Shown here: positions 9,501 to 18,257 of the stretch, piece by piece
How positions within the stretch are numbered: position 1 is the first letter of the stretch
How the letters are laid out: every line of letters begins with the position of its first letter
Assembly (NCBI GenBank): GCA_019186945.1
Contig: JABAQJ010000002.1
Location: 399,897-463,896 of the forward strand
Origin: Gemmatimonadaceae bacterium
GTDB taxonomy: Bacteria > Gemmatimonadota > Gemmatimonadetes > Gemmatimonadales > Gemmatimonadaceae
Direction of reading: 5' to 3'
Length of the DNA stretch: 64,000 bases
Notes under the pieces: model-generated
What the model saw: only the letters and a program-made list of their open reading frames with translations
Database searches by the model: none
What the model was told of the DNA's origin: nothing
Position numbers and translations under genes: made by a program

Positions 9501-9672
9501 TGGTGCCGATGATCATTACCTGCGCCTGATCCACGGGCCGGCCACCACTGGCCTCGGTCACGCGGATCGCCACGCTACCGGACTGCGCCTGCACGGCCAC
9601 GGCACTGGCCGAAACCGCCAAGCCAATCGTGGCCAACCGCAGGGCACGTGCGATGAACGAGGGCGTGTTCAT
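6550..9672 (-). CDS. SusC/RagA-type TonB-dependent outer-membrane receptor
   Basis: 1040 residues from ATG 9672, chosen because a signal peptide follows (MNTPSFIARALRLATIGLAV, cleavage near VQAQ) and GAGAGG stands just upstream. Order: carboxypeptidase-regulatory-like domain at about 32-115 (GLTNTDGRFTIRGVPAGGHTVRV), the plug domain at about 125-240 including the SusC-type IFIIDGVRM and IEVVKGPSAAALYGTAAANGV, then a 22-strand-type barrel, ending with aromatic Phe (FVVRFNVVF) for BAM recognition. It imports large ligands with TonB energy together with the SusD partner encoded immediately downstream. The frame is open 158 codons further upstream, but that stretch has no family features and precedes the signal peptide. 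Leader of about 140 bases from the predicted promoter. Confidence 0.95.
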   Translation of the reverse strand: MNTPSFIARALRLATIGLAVSASAVAVQAQSGSVAIRVTEASGGRPVDQAQVMIIGTTLGGLTNTDGRFTIRGVPAGGHTVRVLRVGFSEVKQPVTVTAGEQANVEIALDAVAVSLAPVVTTATGDQRRVEIGNAVAAIDATKTVEATPIKNVDDLLTARTTSLAVTQGNQTGSGSRMRIRGQSSLSLSNQPIFIIDGVRMTSNADDTNLPTGGATPSRVGDINPEEIENIEVVKGPSAAALYGTAAANGVVVITTKRGRAGQARWTTYFEGGILKDRNTYMTAYTLFGKQPGQSNEAPFNFCNLQRVGVGQCGIDSVAKLNIFSEPDLTPVGTGYRDQYGVQLSGGTEAVRYFLSGEREEETGVMKLPEFEVARMKAQKLPIHDWTDRPNALAKNSVRMNLNAAVNPKLDMSLSSGFINLTQRFSLESNATAGLGSQVFGGPGCRTCLPDRLVGSAAPLNTPLYGYRAWTPGYSWSEKNEQRVNRFILSANANWRPTSWLQNRMTFGNDFADRVDDRFLANGEGPPITSTYRNGFKTNTRVDLRNTTLDLGSTASYNPLAWVNLKATVGAQYVNSLSQMGQASGTELPPGAQTPNGAVTRTGSETTTLVKTFGVFVEGAAALNDRLFLTAAVRTDQNSAFGTDFQRVYYPKGSISWILSDESFFPKIGWLNQFRYRAAYGASGVQPGPNDALRYFATSSQNIASTDVSGLQISALGNTNLRPERSTEFETGFEAKLFDSRASIDVTYYTKRTKDALISAIVAPSAGSASSVRQNLGAVQNRGFEFLGTTQIVDRRAVGVDMSLSYSTNANKLLSLGGTPPQIGTTTRVVEGYPLFGFWENKILGWKDKNGDGLLTYWSDPDKNEVFVDSVDSFIGYTQPRNLATLTTGVDVLNRRLRIQSLFDYRGGHRWYNNTERIRCTRPNCGGRMNPKASFEDQAMVIAALEHPARTNAGYFQPGEYVRFRELSVQYTLSENVARRLFRARSANLVGSARNLKLWTAYRGTDPESDYTATVDNNVPSEFQTLGPPTYFVVRFNVVF

Positions 9673-10136
9673 CACTGCCTCTCTTGTGGGGGGACTGGTT
9701 TTCGCACGCGAGCCGGCAAGCACGCGTGCGTGTGGGTAAGCATGCTGTTCTTCCGTGCCAGTCGCGCTTGGGTGGTAGGCGGGGTAACGCGTGGCCAAAG
9801 CGGTCAGGACAGCGCGACCAGAATAGGACGCGGATGTCGGTCCGTCAATCATGGGGACGCCTTGGCAGGTATTCCGATAACGTACATCATTCTGCGCTTG
9901 CGGTTCTTTCGCGCGCGGCGATGGGAGCCGGGACATCTGCTGGTTGCGGTGCTCCAACCGAACCCGGCGCACGCGCCATCGCCCGGTTCGACGCGGCCGG
10001 CAGATCGCTGGACGCCGGCGTCGTCCCGTGCCATGGGCCTGGGGGCGACGGCATCGCGCGGATCGATTAGTTTTCGCGCACGACCGCGTCGAGCGACGTC
10101 GCGTTAGGCTCCGGCGCTTCACTCCCTTCCTGCTCC
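9673..10136. other. Divergent intergenic region between the TonB receptor and purE
   Basis: 464 bases with no credible gene. It holds the leader and promoter of the SusC/D operon (minus) and must hold the purEK promoter (plus), for which I see no clear hexamers. Confidence 0.6.
9820..9848 (-). promoter_or_regulatory. Sigma-70-like promoter of the SusC/SusD operon
   Basis: On the minus strand TTGACG (9843-9848) and TATTCT (9820-9825) are separated by exactly 17 bases. It points at the TonB-receptor gene and would give a leader of about 140 bases, long enough for post-transcriptional control. Hexamer match is 5/6 and 4/6. Confidence 0.5.
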
Positions 10137-10622
10137 GTGTCCACACCGCTCGTCGCCGTCATCATGGGCTCCACGTCCGACTGGGAGCACATGCAGCACG
10201 CTTGCGCAACGCTGACGCAACTTGGCGTGCCTTTCGAGGCGCGCGTGGTGTCTGCGCATCGGACTCCGGATCTGATGTTCGAGTATGCGTCCCAGGCGGA
10301 GTCGCGCGGTCTGATGGCGATCATCGCCGGGGCGGGCGGCGCGGCTCATCTGCCCGGTATGACGGCCGCCAGGACACTGGTGCCGGTGCTTGGCGTGCCG
10401 ATCCCGGCCACGGTACTGAACGGCCAGGATGCGCTGATGTCGATCGTGCAGATGCCTGCTGGCGTCCCTGTGGGCACGCTGGCGATCGGGAAGCCGGGAG
10501 CGATCAACGCCGCGATTCTCGCCGCCGAGATCGTCGGCACGATGCACAAGGATGTGCGGGAACGGCTGCGCGCGTGGCGAGATGCGCGGCGCGACGAGGT
10601 GCTGGGGCAGACGCTTCCGTGA
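10137..10622 (+). CDS. purE: 5-(carboxyamino)imidazole ribonucleotide mutase PurE
   Basis: 161 residues, class I PurE length. It converts N5-CAIR to CAIR in de novo purine synthesis. Seen: MGSTSDWEHM phosphate-binding start, VSAHRTPD, the AGAGGAAHLPGM loop, and PVLGVPIP...NGQDALMSIVQMPAGVPVGTLAIGK with GAINAAILAAEI, all diagnostic. The start is a GTG at 10137; no convincing Shine-Dalgarno precedes it. Its TGA stop overlaps the GTG start of purK (GTGA, 10619-10622), so the two are translationally coupled. Confidence 0.97.
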   Translation: MSTPLVAVIMGSTSDWEHMQHACATLTQLGVPFEARVVSAHRTPDLMFEYASQAESRGLMAIIAGAGGAAHLPGMTAARTLVPVLGVPIPATVLNGQDALMSIVQMPAGVPVGTLAIGKPGAINAAILAAEIVGTMHKDVRERLRAWRDARRDEVLGQTLP

Positions 10623-11764
10623 CGCTGACAGCGGTGCTGCCGGGCGGCAGTGCGACGATCGGGCTGCTTGGCGGCGGGCAACTGGGGCGCATGACCGGCA
10701 TGGCCGCGCGCTCGTTAGGTTACGACGTCCAGGTACTGGACCCTGATCCGCAGTGCCCGGCACGGGCGATTGCGTCGCGCACGATCACGGCGCGCTTCGA
10801 CGATGCTGATGCGGCTGTCCGACTAGCTCGCGAGTGCGACGTCGTGACGCTGGAGATCGAGCAGATCGCGCCGCCGGTGCTGGCCGCGGTCGCCCGCGAG
10901 ACGCGGCTGTGCCCGAATGCCGAGGCGGTAATCGTGGTGCAGGACCGAATCCGCCAGCGGACGTGGCTCGACCGGCACGGTTTCCCGATCGGGGCGTTTC
11001 GCATCGCCCGCAGCGCCGCGGAATGCGCCGCGGCGGTGATCGCGATGGACCGCTGCATTCTCAAGGCGCCCCATGGAGGGTACGACGGGCGCGGACAGGT
11101 GCGCGTCGCCACGACTGGCGAGGCCGAGCGAGGCTGGGAATCGTTAGGCTCGCGGCCGGTAGTGGTCGAGCAGTTCCTCGATCTGGAACTCGAACTCAGC
11201 GTGATGATCGCCCGCCGCGCCGACGGCGAGGCCCGTGCGTTCCCGCCGGCTGTCAACCACCACGAACAGGGTGTGCTCGACTGGTCGGTGTGCCCGGGCC
11301 AGTTGCCCCCGGCGGTCGGCGACGAAGCCGTGCGCATCGGTCATGCGATCGCCGACGCACTGGACATCGTCGGCGTGATCGCGATCGAACTGTTTCTGGT
11401 GCGCGACGGACGGCTGCTGGTGAACGAACTCGCACCACGGCCGCATAACACCTATCACCACACGGAACGGGGCTGCTCGACGTCGCAGTTCGAGCAGTTC
11501 GTGCGTGCCATCTGCGGATTGCCGCTGGGCTCCGTCAACGTGGTTCGGCCTGCGGCCATCGCCAACTTGCTGGGAGACCTGTGGCGGGAGGGCGAGCAGC
11601 TCGACTTCGGCCGGGCACTGGCCGTACCGGAAGTCCGGCTGCACCTGTACGGCAAGACGTCGGCGCGCCCCGGTAGAAAGATGGGCCACCTGTCCGCGTT
11701 AGGCGGCACGACGGAAGAAGCGCGCCAACGGGTGCTTGAGGCGCGTCGCCTGCTCGCGCGCTAG
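10619..11764 (+). CDS. purK: N5-carboxyaminoimidazole ribonucleotide synthase PurK
   Basis: 381 residues, ATP-grasp enzyme that makes N5-CAIR from AIR, bicarbonate and ATP and hands it to PurE. Seen: [11 protein letters not shown] near residue 15, the ATP-binding [25 protein letters not shown], and the PurK signature [18 protein letters not shown]...[16 protein letters not shown]. The start is the GTG overlapping the purE stop, which is coupled and places the glycine loop at the usual distance. The stop TAG shares the palindrome CTAG (11761-11764) with the stop of uppS on the opposite strand. Confidence 0.96.
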   Translation: MTLTAVLPGGSATIGLLGGGQLGRMTGMAARSLGYDVQVLDPDPQCPARAIASRTITARFDDADAAVRLARECDVVTLEIEQIAPPVLAAVARETRLCPNAEAVIVVQDRIRQRTWLDRHGFPIGAFRIARSAAECAAAVIAMDRCILKAPHGGYDGRGQVRVATTGEAERGWESLGSRPVVVEQFLDLELELSVMIARRADGEARAFPPAVNHHEQGVLDWSVCPGQLPPAVGDEAVRIGHAIADALDIVGVIAIELFLVRDGRLLVNELAPRPHNTYHHTERGCSTSQFEQFVRAICGLPLGSVNVVRPAAIANLLGDLWREGEQLDFGRALAVPEVRLHLYGKTSARPGRKMGHLSALGGTTEEARQRVLEARRLLAR

Positions 11765-12537
11765 CCGGCGCTGGCGGCGCGCAGCCCGCCGAATCGCCGC
11801 TCCCGGCCGCCGAACTCGGCGATCGCCGTCTCGAAATCCTCCGCACCGAAATCCGGCCACAGGCAGCGAAGGAATACCAGCTCCGCGTAGGCCGATTCCC
11901 AGAGGAGGAAGTCGCTGATCCGCTGCTCTCCACCCGTACGGATCAGCAGGTCGACGTCCGGCGTGCCCGCATGATCGTGGATCGCCTCCGCCATCGCGCG
12001 TGACAGAGAGGCGCGCGTGACCGGTTCCCCATCCCGCAGCGCATCCGCCGCCGCAACGATCGCCTCCCTGGCGGAATAATCGACGGCCAACCTCAACTGC
12101 AATGCACGACATCGACCGGTGGCGGCCTCCGCCGCCTCGATCGCGCGCACCAGATCCGGCGCCAACCGATCGCGCCTCCCGATGACGGTGAGCCTGATAT
12201 CGTGTTCAACGCACCGCGGCACTTCAGATGCGAGGTAGCGACGGAACAGCATCATCAGCGACTGGATTTCCTCCTGCGGGCGAGCCCAGTTGTCCGCCGA
12301 AAAGGAGTACAGCGTGAGGACGCGGACGCCGCGACGTCGCGCGAACTCGATCGCGCGACGAACCGCCTTCGCGCCGGCGATGTGTCCGGCCGTCCGCGGC
12401 CGACCCCGCTTCTGGGCCCAGCGCCCGTTGCCGTCCATGATGATCGCCACGTGCGCCGGATCGCCAGCGCATGGCAGTTCCCTCCCCTGACGTGCCGCCC
12501 CGCCAGCAACAACTGCGGTCCGGGAACCGATGTCCAT
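11761..12537 (-). CDS. uppS: Undecaprenyl diphosphate synthase (cis-prenyltransferase)
   Basis: 258 residues. UppS elongates farnesyl diphosphate with isopentenyl diphosphate to the C55 lipid carrier for peptidoglycan; soluble or membrane-associated. The motifs are complete: [13 protein letters not shown] with catalytic Asp35, the [10 protein letters not shown] loop, and the C-terminal [27 protein letters not shown]. The first 25 residues are an extra poorly conserved segment. It is not beside cdsA or dxr as in many genomes but is the third gene of an operon with a membrane protein and a winged-helix regulator; its ATG overlaps the regulator stop by one base (TAATG). Whether this is the only uppS of the genome cannot be told here. 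Confidence 0.95.
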   Translation of the reverse strand: MDIGSRTAVVAGGAARQGRELPCAGDPAHVAIIMDGNGRWAQKRGRPRTAGHIAGAKAVRRAIEFARRRGVRVLTLYSFSADNWARPQEEIQSLMMLFRRYLASEVPRCVEHDIRLTVIGRRDRLAPDLVRAIEAAEAATGRCRALQLRLAVDYSAREAIVAAADALRDGEPVTRASLSRAMAEAIHDHAGTPDVDLLIRTGGEQRISDFLLWESAYAELVFLRCLWPDFGAEDFETAIAEFGGRERRFGGLRAASAG

Positions 12538-13025
12538 TACCGTTCTCTCGTTTGCCTGATGAGTGCTTCCATGTGCTCGAGGTACCGCTCGAGCGCGCGC
12601 CGGCCGGCTGACGTCAGCGCGTAGTCCGTTCGCGGAACTCGCCCGTCGAACGATTTCCTGCAGGACACATACCCGGCCTCCTCGAGCTTGCGCGCGTGCA
12701 CACTGAGATTCCCGTCGGTCGTTCGCATCAGTCCCTTCAGTTCGCTGAACGTGAGGGACTCGTTTACGGCGAGCGCGCTCACGATCCCGAGCCGCATGCG
12801 CTCGTGTATCAGACGATCCAGGTCGATGGGAGTCGCATCGGCAAGGCGCCCGTCTCCTTTCAGGGGACGAAGCCCTCCCGACCTGGCCACGCGCGCGTCA
12901 CGCGACGCGGGTGCACGGTCGCCACGCCCCGTCGTGCCGCGTGACGTGAGGCCGTCGCGCTCCGGACCGGCCCCCGCGCTCCGGCCATGACGGCGCTCAT
13001 CCGCCAGTGCGTTTCGTTTACCCAC
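12537..13025 (-). CDS. Winged-helix DNA-binding transcriptional regulator (ArsR/MarR-like, HTH_34 type)
   Basis: 162 residues from a GTG at 13025, chosen because GGAGG stands at ideal spacing inside the end of the upstream gene, giving an 8-base overlap. The C-terminal ~90 residues form a compact winged helix: [40 protein letters not shown] as recognition helix, [14 protein letters not shown] and the wing [20 protein letters not shown]. The first ~70 residues are Arg/Gly/Ala-rich and probably disordered. Regulators of this type sit next to a membrane protein gene in many Gemmatimonadota and Acidobacteriota; coupling to uppS here suggests a role in envelope control. Effector unknown. Confidence 0.85.
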   Translation of the reverse strand: MGKRNALADERRHGRSAGAGPERDGLTSRGTTGRGDRAPASRDARVARSGGLRPLKGDGRLADATPIDLDRLIHERMRLGIVSALAVNESLTFSELKGLMRTTDGNLSVHARKLEEAGYVSCRKSFDGRVPRTDYALTSAGRRALERYLEHMEALIRQTRER

Positions 13026-13644
13026 CGTACCTCCGGGCGATGCAGGCGCCAAACAGAATGTGAAGTCCACCGAATCCGGCGAGCATGAGCCACGGCTGCC
13101 ACGACGCCGGCGACAACAGCGCCACGCCTCCAACCAGAATGAACGAGACGCCCATCACGGGGACGACAGGAACCGAGAGCGCACCGCCAGCGGCTACGCC
13201 TGTGCCGTACAACAACAACCAGGTGCCCGGCACCAGCGACATCAAGCCGTGACGGATGAGCACCACTGTCACGAGAGCGCCGGCGAGCAGGGCTGGAGCG
13301 AAAGCCAGCAGCAGTTTGCGTCCAGGACCGGAAGTCACCGGAACGCCCAAAGCCCGCGCCTTGCGAATCGTGAGACCGCCAGACAGGGCTGCCGCCACGA
13401 CCGCGGCAGACACCCAGCACGCGAACCATCGAACCGTGGCCGCATCGCGACCGGCCAGCGCGAATGCCAGCGCACCGGTGAGCCCGGCAGCGACGATGCC
13501 CGATCCGGACACCGCCGTGAACGTACCGGCCCGTTCCATCGTCTCGCGAATGAAACGGAGGTTGTCGATGGCACGATCCTGCAGAGCGGGCGGACTGTCG
13601 GTCTCCGCCAAACCGTGCGGACTGGCGGAGCGCGGCGTGGTCAC
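13018..13644 (-). CDS. Multi-pass membrane protein, partner of the winged-helix regulator
   Basis: 208 residues from GTG 13644, with about five to six hydrophobic segments after a soluble N-terminus (ALQDRAIDNLRFIRETMERAGTFTAVSG, which looks like a conserved helical hairpin of this family). No enzymatic motif is visible. The start was chosen because a good promoter ends 6 bases upstream, implying a leaderless mRNA. The last 8 bases overlap the regulator gene. The pair membrane protein plus winged helix suggests that the membrane protein senses the envelope or sequesters the regulator; this is inference. I do not recognise a named family. Confidence 0.75.
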   Translation of the reverse strand: MTTPRSASPHGLAETDSPPALQDRAIDNLRFIRETMERAGTFTAVSGSGIVAAGLTGALAFALAGRDAATVRWFACWVSAAVVAAALSGGLTIRKARALGVPVTSGPGRKLLLAFAPALLAGALVTVVLIRHGLMSLVPGTWLLLYGTGVAAGGALSVPVVPVMGVSFILVGGVALLSPASWQPWLMLAGFGGLHILFGACIARRYGG

Positions 13645-13650
13645 GGCAGC

Positions 13651-13679
13651 AGTATCGCGATTGCCGCGACTATCGTCAA
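13651..13679 (-). promoter_or_regulatory. Promoter of the membrane protein-regulator-uppS operon, probably leaderless
   Basis: TTGACG (13674-13679) and GATACT (13651-13656) on the minus strand are 17 bases apart. Only six bases separate the -10 element from the GTG at 13644, so transcription would start at or next to the first codon. Confidence 0.55.
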
Positions 13680-13812
13680 GTACTTTGCGCCAAAGAGTGC
13701 GACGGCCGATGCCGTCCACGTTGCGCCGGTCGAAGCACGATAGGCAACCAAGCCGCTCCGCACGGCAGGATGCCAGATGTGGCACCTGCCGCGCGCGAGC
13801 GGTCCAGGGACG

Positions 13813-16800
13813 CTACATCACGCGGTTCGCCGGCAGCAGCGCCTTCGCTTCCTTCTGCCGTTCGTCCAGTTCCACGCGCAGCGTCCGCAGTCGTTCGACG
13901 GCATCACGCCCGACCTTCTGATCTGCGCCCAGCGTCATGCCGTAGAGGTACTGGATCTGTGCCTGCAATTCCGGTTTCGAGTAGCGGATCGGCGGTGTCA
14001 CCAGTTTGGCGCGAAGATCGTTGAGTCTGGCCAGAGTGTCGGCGGCGGCGCCAGACGCTCCCGCGAAACCCTTCCGGGCGGCATCCACTCGAGCCACCAG
14101 CTGATTCACCTCGGTCACCAGATCCCGGGTGCGCCTGTTGTGCGCGTACTGCTCCTGGATCGTGGCGACCGTGACGCCGTCTCTTATCACTCGAGGATCC
14201 GCCTTGACCACGAGCGGCACTTCGGACTGCCAGCTGCCCACCTTCATCCGGAGTGTGTAGGTGCCGGGCGGCACCATCGGGCCATTACGGCCGCTCTGCC
14301 GCGTGTCGGCGGTCCACGGCCCCGGCGCCGTCAGATCCCAGAAAAAGCGATTGACGCCGGCGGCATGAGGCAGCGCCGGTGTTCCGACCCGGACCATCTC
14401 CGGGGCGCGCATCCCCGGTTGTTCCGGATCCTGGAGCGTCTCGCCGGCGCCGCCGCTGGAGAACGACCGCACCACGTTGCGGCTGGCGTCGAGCACATCG
14501 AGCTGGACGGCGTCCGCGCGAGCCGATGCGGCCGAGAGCCAGTAATCGATCTGCGCTCCAACCGGCGGGTATTGCGGATCTGCCGGTGCGCTCCGGCTCG
14601 ATTCCACGCCGCCGAATCCGGCGTAACGGAACCGGACGGCGTCGCGTGGAGCAAACAGGTGTGCCGCGGCCCTGCCGGCAACGTCACCCGCCTGGTGCAA
14701 CGACGTCAGATTGTCGAGAACCCAGAAAGAACGCCCCTGCGTCGAGAGTATCAGATCCTTTCCGTGCACACGGATGTCGGTCACCGGTACGTGCGGCAGG
14801 TTCAACTGGAAGTCCTGCCAATGCGCGCCGTTGTCGAACGAGACGAACATCCCATACTCGGTTCCGGCGTAGAGCAGTCCCTCGCGATCAGGATCCTCTC
14901 TGACGACGCGAGTCGGCTGGTCCGTCGGCATACCGTTGTCACCGGGGGTCAGCAATGTCCATGACCGGCCATAGGTATCGGTGCGCCAGATGTACGGGCG
15001 GAAATCGCCCAACTGATAGCACAGCACGGCGTAGTACGCGCTGCCCGCACGGTGTGGCGACGGCTCGATGTTCTGGACTCTGCAGCCCGGCGGCTGGTCC
15101 GGCGGAGTAATCTTCGTCCACGTCTTCCCATTGTCCCGGGTGATGTGGAATGGTCCGTCGTTCGCGCCGACCCAGATGACGCCCGCTTCCTTCAGCGATT
15201 CGCGGATGGCGTAGGTGACGCTGTAGTACTCTTCTCCCGTCACGTCGATCGTGATCGGTTCCCCACTCGACTTCTGCTGGCGTTCCGGCGGGAACCAGGT
15301 CAGGTCGGGTGAGATCGTCTCCCACGTCACGCCTTCGTCGCGCGTCCTGTGAACATACTGCGAACCGTAGTAGACGACGCGCGAATCGTGGGGCGAGATC
15401 TCCAGCGGCGCGACGCGCTGGAAACGATAGATCATGTCCTTGCCTGGATTGCCGTAGAGGGACTGCGCGCCAACCCAGTAGTTCTTCTCCTGGCCCGCGC
15501 TCATCCGCATGCGCGAAAACTGACCCTTGCACGCCCCGTATACCGTATCAGCATTGGTCGGGTGCGGCATGATCGGCCCTGTCTCACAGCCCGGACCGGC
15601 CTTCCATTCCTGCATCGGGTCGTCCGGCCGGCCCATGGTCAGCGGCAGGTTGGGGACGATGAGCGTCGAGTTGTCCTGCTGTGCACCGTACACGCGGTAC
15701 GGGAACTGGTTGTCGCCGATGACCTGATAGAGTTCTGCCGTCGGCTGGTTGTAGATCGAACTCCACGTGCGGCCGTTGTTCAAGCTGACCGTCGCGCCGC
15801 CGTCGTTGGCCTCGATCATGATATCCGTATTGAACGGATTGATCCACAGATCGTGATTGTCGCCGTGCGGAACCGGCAGCGACTTCCAGCTGCGTCCTCC
15901 ATCCATCGACACCCAGGATCCCTCCGAGCCAACCCAGACCTTGTCCGGGTTCTTCGGGTCTGCGGAGATGTTCGTGTAGTAGAAGGGGCGCGTGTACAGC
16001 TGCGCGAAATCGCTCACGCGCGTCCACGTCTCGCCGACGTCTTCCGAGCGATAGAGTCCCGGGCCCGGCTTGGCCTCGATCAACGCGTACACGCGGTTGG
16101 GTGCCGCGGCAGTCACCGCCACGTTGCTCTTGCCGAACAACTGGTTAGGCAGTCCACCGCCCAGCTTCTTCCAGGTCGTACCGCCATCGGTCGACTTGAA
16201 CAGGCCGCCTTCCATCGAACCGGAAATGATCGTCCACGGCTTGCGCTCCGCGCGCCAGATCGAGGCAAAGACCACTTGCGGATTTCCCGGCTGGAACTCC
16301 ACATCCACGGCACCGGTGGAGTCGTTCACATACAGCACCTTCTCCCAGTGCCGCCCGCCGTCCCGCGTCCGGTAGACGCCCCGATCGACGTTCGGCTTGA
16401 ACGGATTCCCGATGGCAGCGACGAATGCGACGTTCGGGTCCGTCGGGTGGATGATGACGCCGCCGATGTTTCCGACATCCGTCAGACCGACGTGCGCCCA
16501 CGTTGCACCTGCATCGGTGGACTTGTAGACGCCTTTGCCGATCGACACGTTCGATCTCAGTCCGTCGGATCCGGTCCCTGCGTAGATCACGTTCGGGTCG
16601 CTCTCGCTGACGGCGATATCCCCCATCGAACCGACGGCGAAATACTTGTCCGTGAGGTTCGTCCAGTTCTGTCCGGCGTCGGTGGTTTTCCAGACGCCGC
16701 CACCCGTCGAGCCCATGTAAAACACGAGCGGCTGCGTCGGCACGCCGGTGACCGTGGTAACTCGACCGCCTCGCGCCGGTCCGATCATTCGGTACTTGAG

Positions 16801-16983
16801 GGCGCCGAACGATCCCGAATCCACGGGCATCGCGACTGGCTTCTGTGGACGCGGCGGCGTCAGGGTGGACGGACGCGGCACGGATCGCTGCTGCGCCATC
16901 GCGCCGGGAAGGATCGTCAGGCCCGCGAGCAGGGTCGCAGCGAGGTAGCGCAGGCCGGTGAGTCGGTGGCTGAGATCAGGCAT
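13813..16983 (-). CDS. Large exported BNR-repeat (VPS10/sortilin-like) beta-propeller protein
   Basis: 1056 residues with a signal peptide (LAATLLAGLTILPGAMAQQ). It is built from many Asp-box/BNR repeats of the form KTTDAGQNWTNL, KSTDAGATWAHV, RTRDGGRHWEKV, KSTDGGTTWKKL, RSEDVGETWTRV, forming one or two beta-propellers over about residues 50-740, then a FlgD-like Ig segment (ANGLE: PPGTYTLRMKVG) and a helical C-terminal tail (QEQYAHNRRTRDLVTEVNQL). Annotated relatives are called glycosyl hydrolase, sialidase or xyloglucanase-like, but no catalytic residues are established. A clear paralogue lies at 40-43 kb. Probably secreted or surface attached. Function unknown. Confidence 0.85.
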   Translation of the reverse strand: MPDLSHRLTGLRYLAATLLAGLTILPGAMAQQRSVPRPSTLTPPRPQKPVAMPVDSGSFGALKYRMIGPARGGRVTTVTGVPTQPLVFYMGSTGGGVWKTTDAGQNWTNLTDKYFAVGSMGDIAVSESDPNVIYAGTGSDGLRSNVSIGKGVYKSTDAGATWAHVGLTDVGNIGGVIIHPTDPNVAFVAAIGNPFKPNVDRGVYRTRDGGRHWEKVLYVNDSTGAVDVEFQPGNPQVVFASIWRAERKPWTIISGSMEGGLFKSTDGGTTWKKLGGGLPNQLFGKSNVAVTAAAPNRVYALIEAKPGPGLYRSEDVGETWTRVSDFAQLYTRPFYYTNISADPKNPDKVWVGSEGSWVSMDGGRSWKSLPVPHGDNHDLWINPFNTDIMIEANDGGATVSLNNGRTWSSIYNQPTAELYQVIGDNQFPYRVYGAQQDNSTLIVPNLPLTMGRPDDPMQEWKAGPGCETGPIMPHPTNADTVYGACKGQFSRMRMSAGQEKNYWVGAQSLYGNPGKDMIYRFQRVAPLEISPHDSRVVYYGSQYVHRTRDEGVTWETISPDLTWFPPERQQKSSGEPITIDVTGEEYYSVTYAIRESLKEAGVIWVGANDGPFHITRDNGKTWTKITPPDQPPGCRVQNIEPSPHRAGSAYYAVLCYQLGDFRPYIWRTDTYGRSWTLLTPGDNGMPTDQPTRVVREDPDREGLLYAGTEYGMFVSFDNGAHWQDFQLNLPHVPVTDIRVHGKDLILSTQGRSFWVLDNLTSLHQAGDVAGRAAAHLFAPRDAVRFRYAGFGGVESSRSAPADPQYPPVGAQIDYWLSAASARADAVQLDVLDASRNVVRSFSSGGAGETLQDPEQPGMRAPEMVRVGTPALPHAAGVNRFFWDLTAPGPWTADTRQSGRNGPMVPPGTYTLRMKVGSWQSEVPLVVKADPRVIRDGVTVATIQEQYAHNRRTRDLVTEVNQLVARVDAARKGFAGASGAAADTLARLNDLRAKLVTPPIRYSKPELQAQIQYLYGMTLGADQKVGRDAVERLRTLRVELDERQKEAKALLPANRVM

Positions 16984-17058
16984 CGGCGGTGTCGTGTGGG
17001 GGGGTGGGAAACGTGAAGGAAGCGGTTCGCAGAAACAGAGTTCGAGAAGACGAGTGCC

Positions 17059-18105
17059 TCAACGAGCGAGCACGCGCGCTGTATACGCGACGCCATCCGG
17101 AGTATCTCCGGCGGCGACATGGCCAACGACGACGCGCTTGCGCAAGTCGATGATGGCGACGCGCGCCTGTGCGCTGAGCGACGCCATGGCAAAACGGCTA
17201 TCTGGCGTTACCGTGATGCCCTGCGGAGCCCCACCGGGAAACGACAGCCGTGCAAGCTCGCGACGGCTGGCGCGGTCGAGGATGCGCAGCTCTTCGCGCT
17301 TCAGATCCGGCAGCAGCACGGTGACCAGATCCGGCGCGAAAAGAACGCGATACGGCCAGCCAAACCCTTCGGCAGCCGCCGTCACCGTCGACGTGGCGGG
17401 ATCGATCACGCTCACCTTTCCGGTGGCATTGCTGCCGACCCAGACCTCCGAACCATCCGGCGTGACGCCGATTGCTTCCGGCTGGGCGGGCACATCGAGC
17501 GACCGTACGAGGCGTCGCGTCAGCAGGTTCAACTCCGAGACGGTATTGCTGCCGATGTTGCCGGTAAATGCACGACTCCCGTCAGCAACGACTCCGACCA
17601 TGTGGGAACCGTTCTGTCCGGTCGGTATCGCATAGAGAACGGCGCCTGCCACGACGTTCACGACTACGAGGTGCCGACTGGCCTCGGACGTTACAGCCAC
17701 GAGACTGTCGCCGCGCAGGAATACCATACCGTGCGGGCGCCGGTAATCGCCCAGATCGATCGTACGGACTACGCGCAAGGCAGAGACATCGATCACGGTG
17801 AGCGTCCTGCCCGATTGGCCGCCGTAGTCGGTTACCACCGCAAGCCTGCCATCCGACGAGACCACGACTTCATGCGGTCCCTCGCCGGTCGGCAACGTGG
17901 CGAGCGTTCGTCCGGATGCCAGGTCGACGATCGTCGCGGTCGATGGCGCCTTGTTGGTGACGATCAGCGTGCCCGTCAGGCCGTCGGCCTGCGCGAAGGC
18001 AGAACGCGGAATCGCGCCAGCGCTCGCGGCCAGCAGCAGCCCCAGCAACCTGCGCGCCGCCAGATCGACTGCATGGAGGAGCGTGCCCGACATATCCATC
18101 GTCAT
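17059..18105 (-). CDS. Exported YncE-like YVTN beta-propeller protein
   Basis: 348 residues. A signal sequence (RLLGLLLAASAGAIPRSAFAQA) precedes about seven ~42-residue YVTN-type blades: IVTNKAPSTATIVDLASGRTLATLPTG, VVTDYGGQSGRTLTVIDVS, VTSEASRHLVVVNVVAG, TGNIGSNTVSELNLL, VGSNATGKVSVIDPATS and so on. Start ATG 18105 has GGAGC seven bases upstream. YncE-like propellers are periplasmic or extracellular and bind DNA, quinones or other partners in characterised cases; the role here is unknown. It lies between the BNR protein (75-base gap, same strand) and the trypsin-NACHT gene (152-base gap). Confidence 0.85.
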   Translation of the reverse strand: MTMDMSGTLLHAVDLAARRLLGLLLAASAGAIPRSAFAQADGLTGTLIVTNKAPSTATIVDLASGRTLATLPTGEGPHEVVVSSDGRLAVVTDYGGQSGRTLTVIDVSALRVVRTIDLGDYRRPHGMVFLRGDSLVAVTSEASRHLVVVNVVAGAVLYAIPTGQNGSHMVGVVADGSRAFTGNIGSNTVSELNLLTRRLVRSLDVPAQPEAIGVTPDGSEVWVGSNATGKVSVIDPATSTVTAAAEGFGWPYRVLFAPDLVTVLLPDLKREELRILDRASRRELARLSFPGGAPQGITVTPDSRFAMASLSAQARVAIIDLRKRVVVGHVAAGDTPDGVAYTARVLAR

Positions 18106-18257
18106 TAGGTAGCTCCGTGGTGGTATTGCTGCGTCGGCTCGCTATGGTACGTCGCGCAGCCGCACTCCCGATAAACTACGCAGGTCCTCATCGATTGCGC
18201 TGACGCGAGGACGACCGCTACCCGGTGGCACGCTGCGATCCGGCCATCCCACGCCGC

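Noticed and set aside
15349-17016. 555-codon plus-strand open frame
   Set aside because: Antisense to the BNR-propeller gene, whose repeats and signal peptide are unmistakable.
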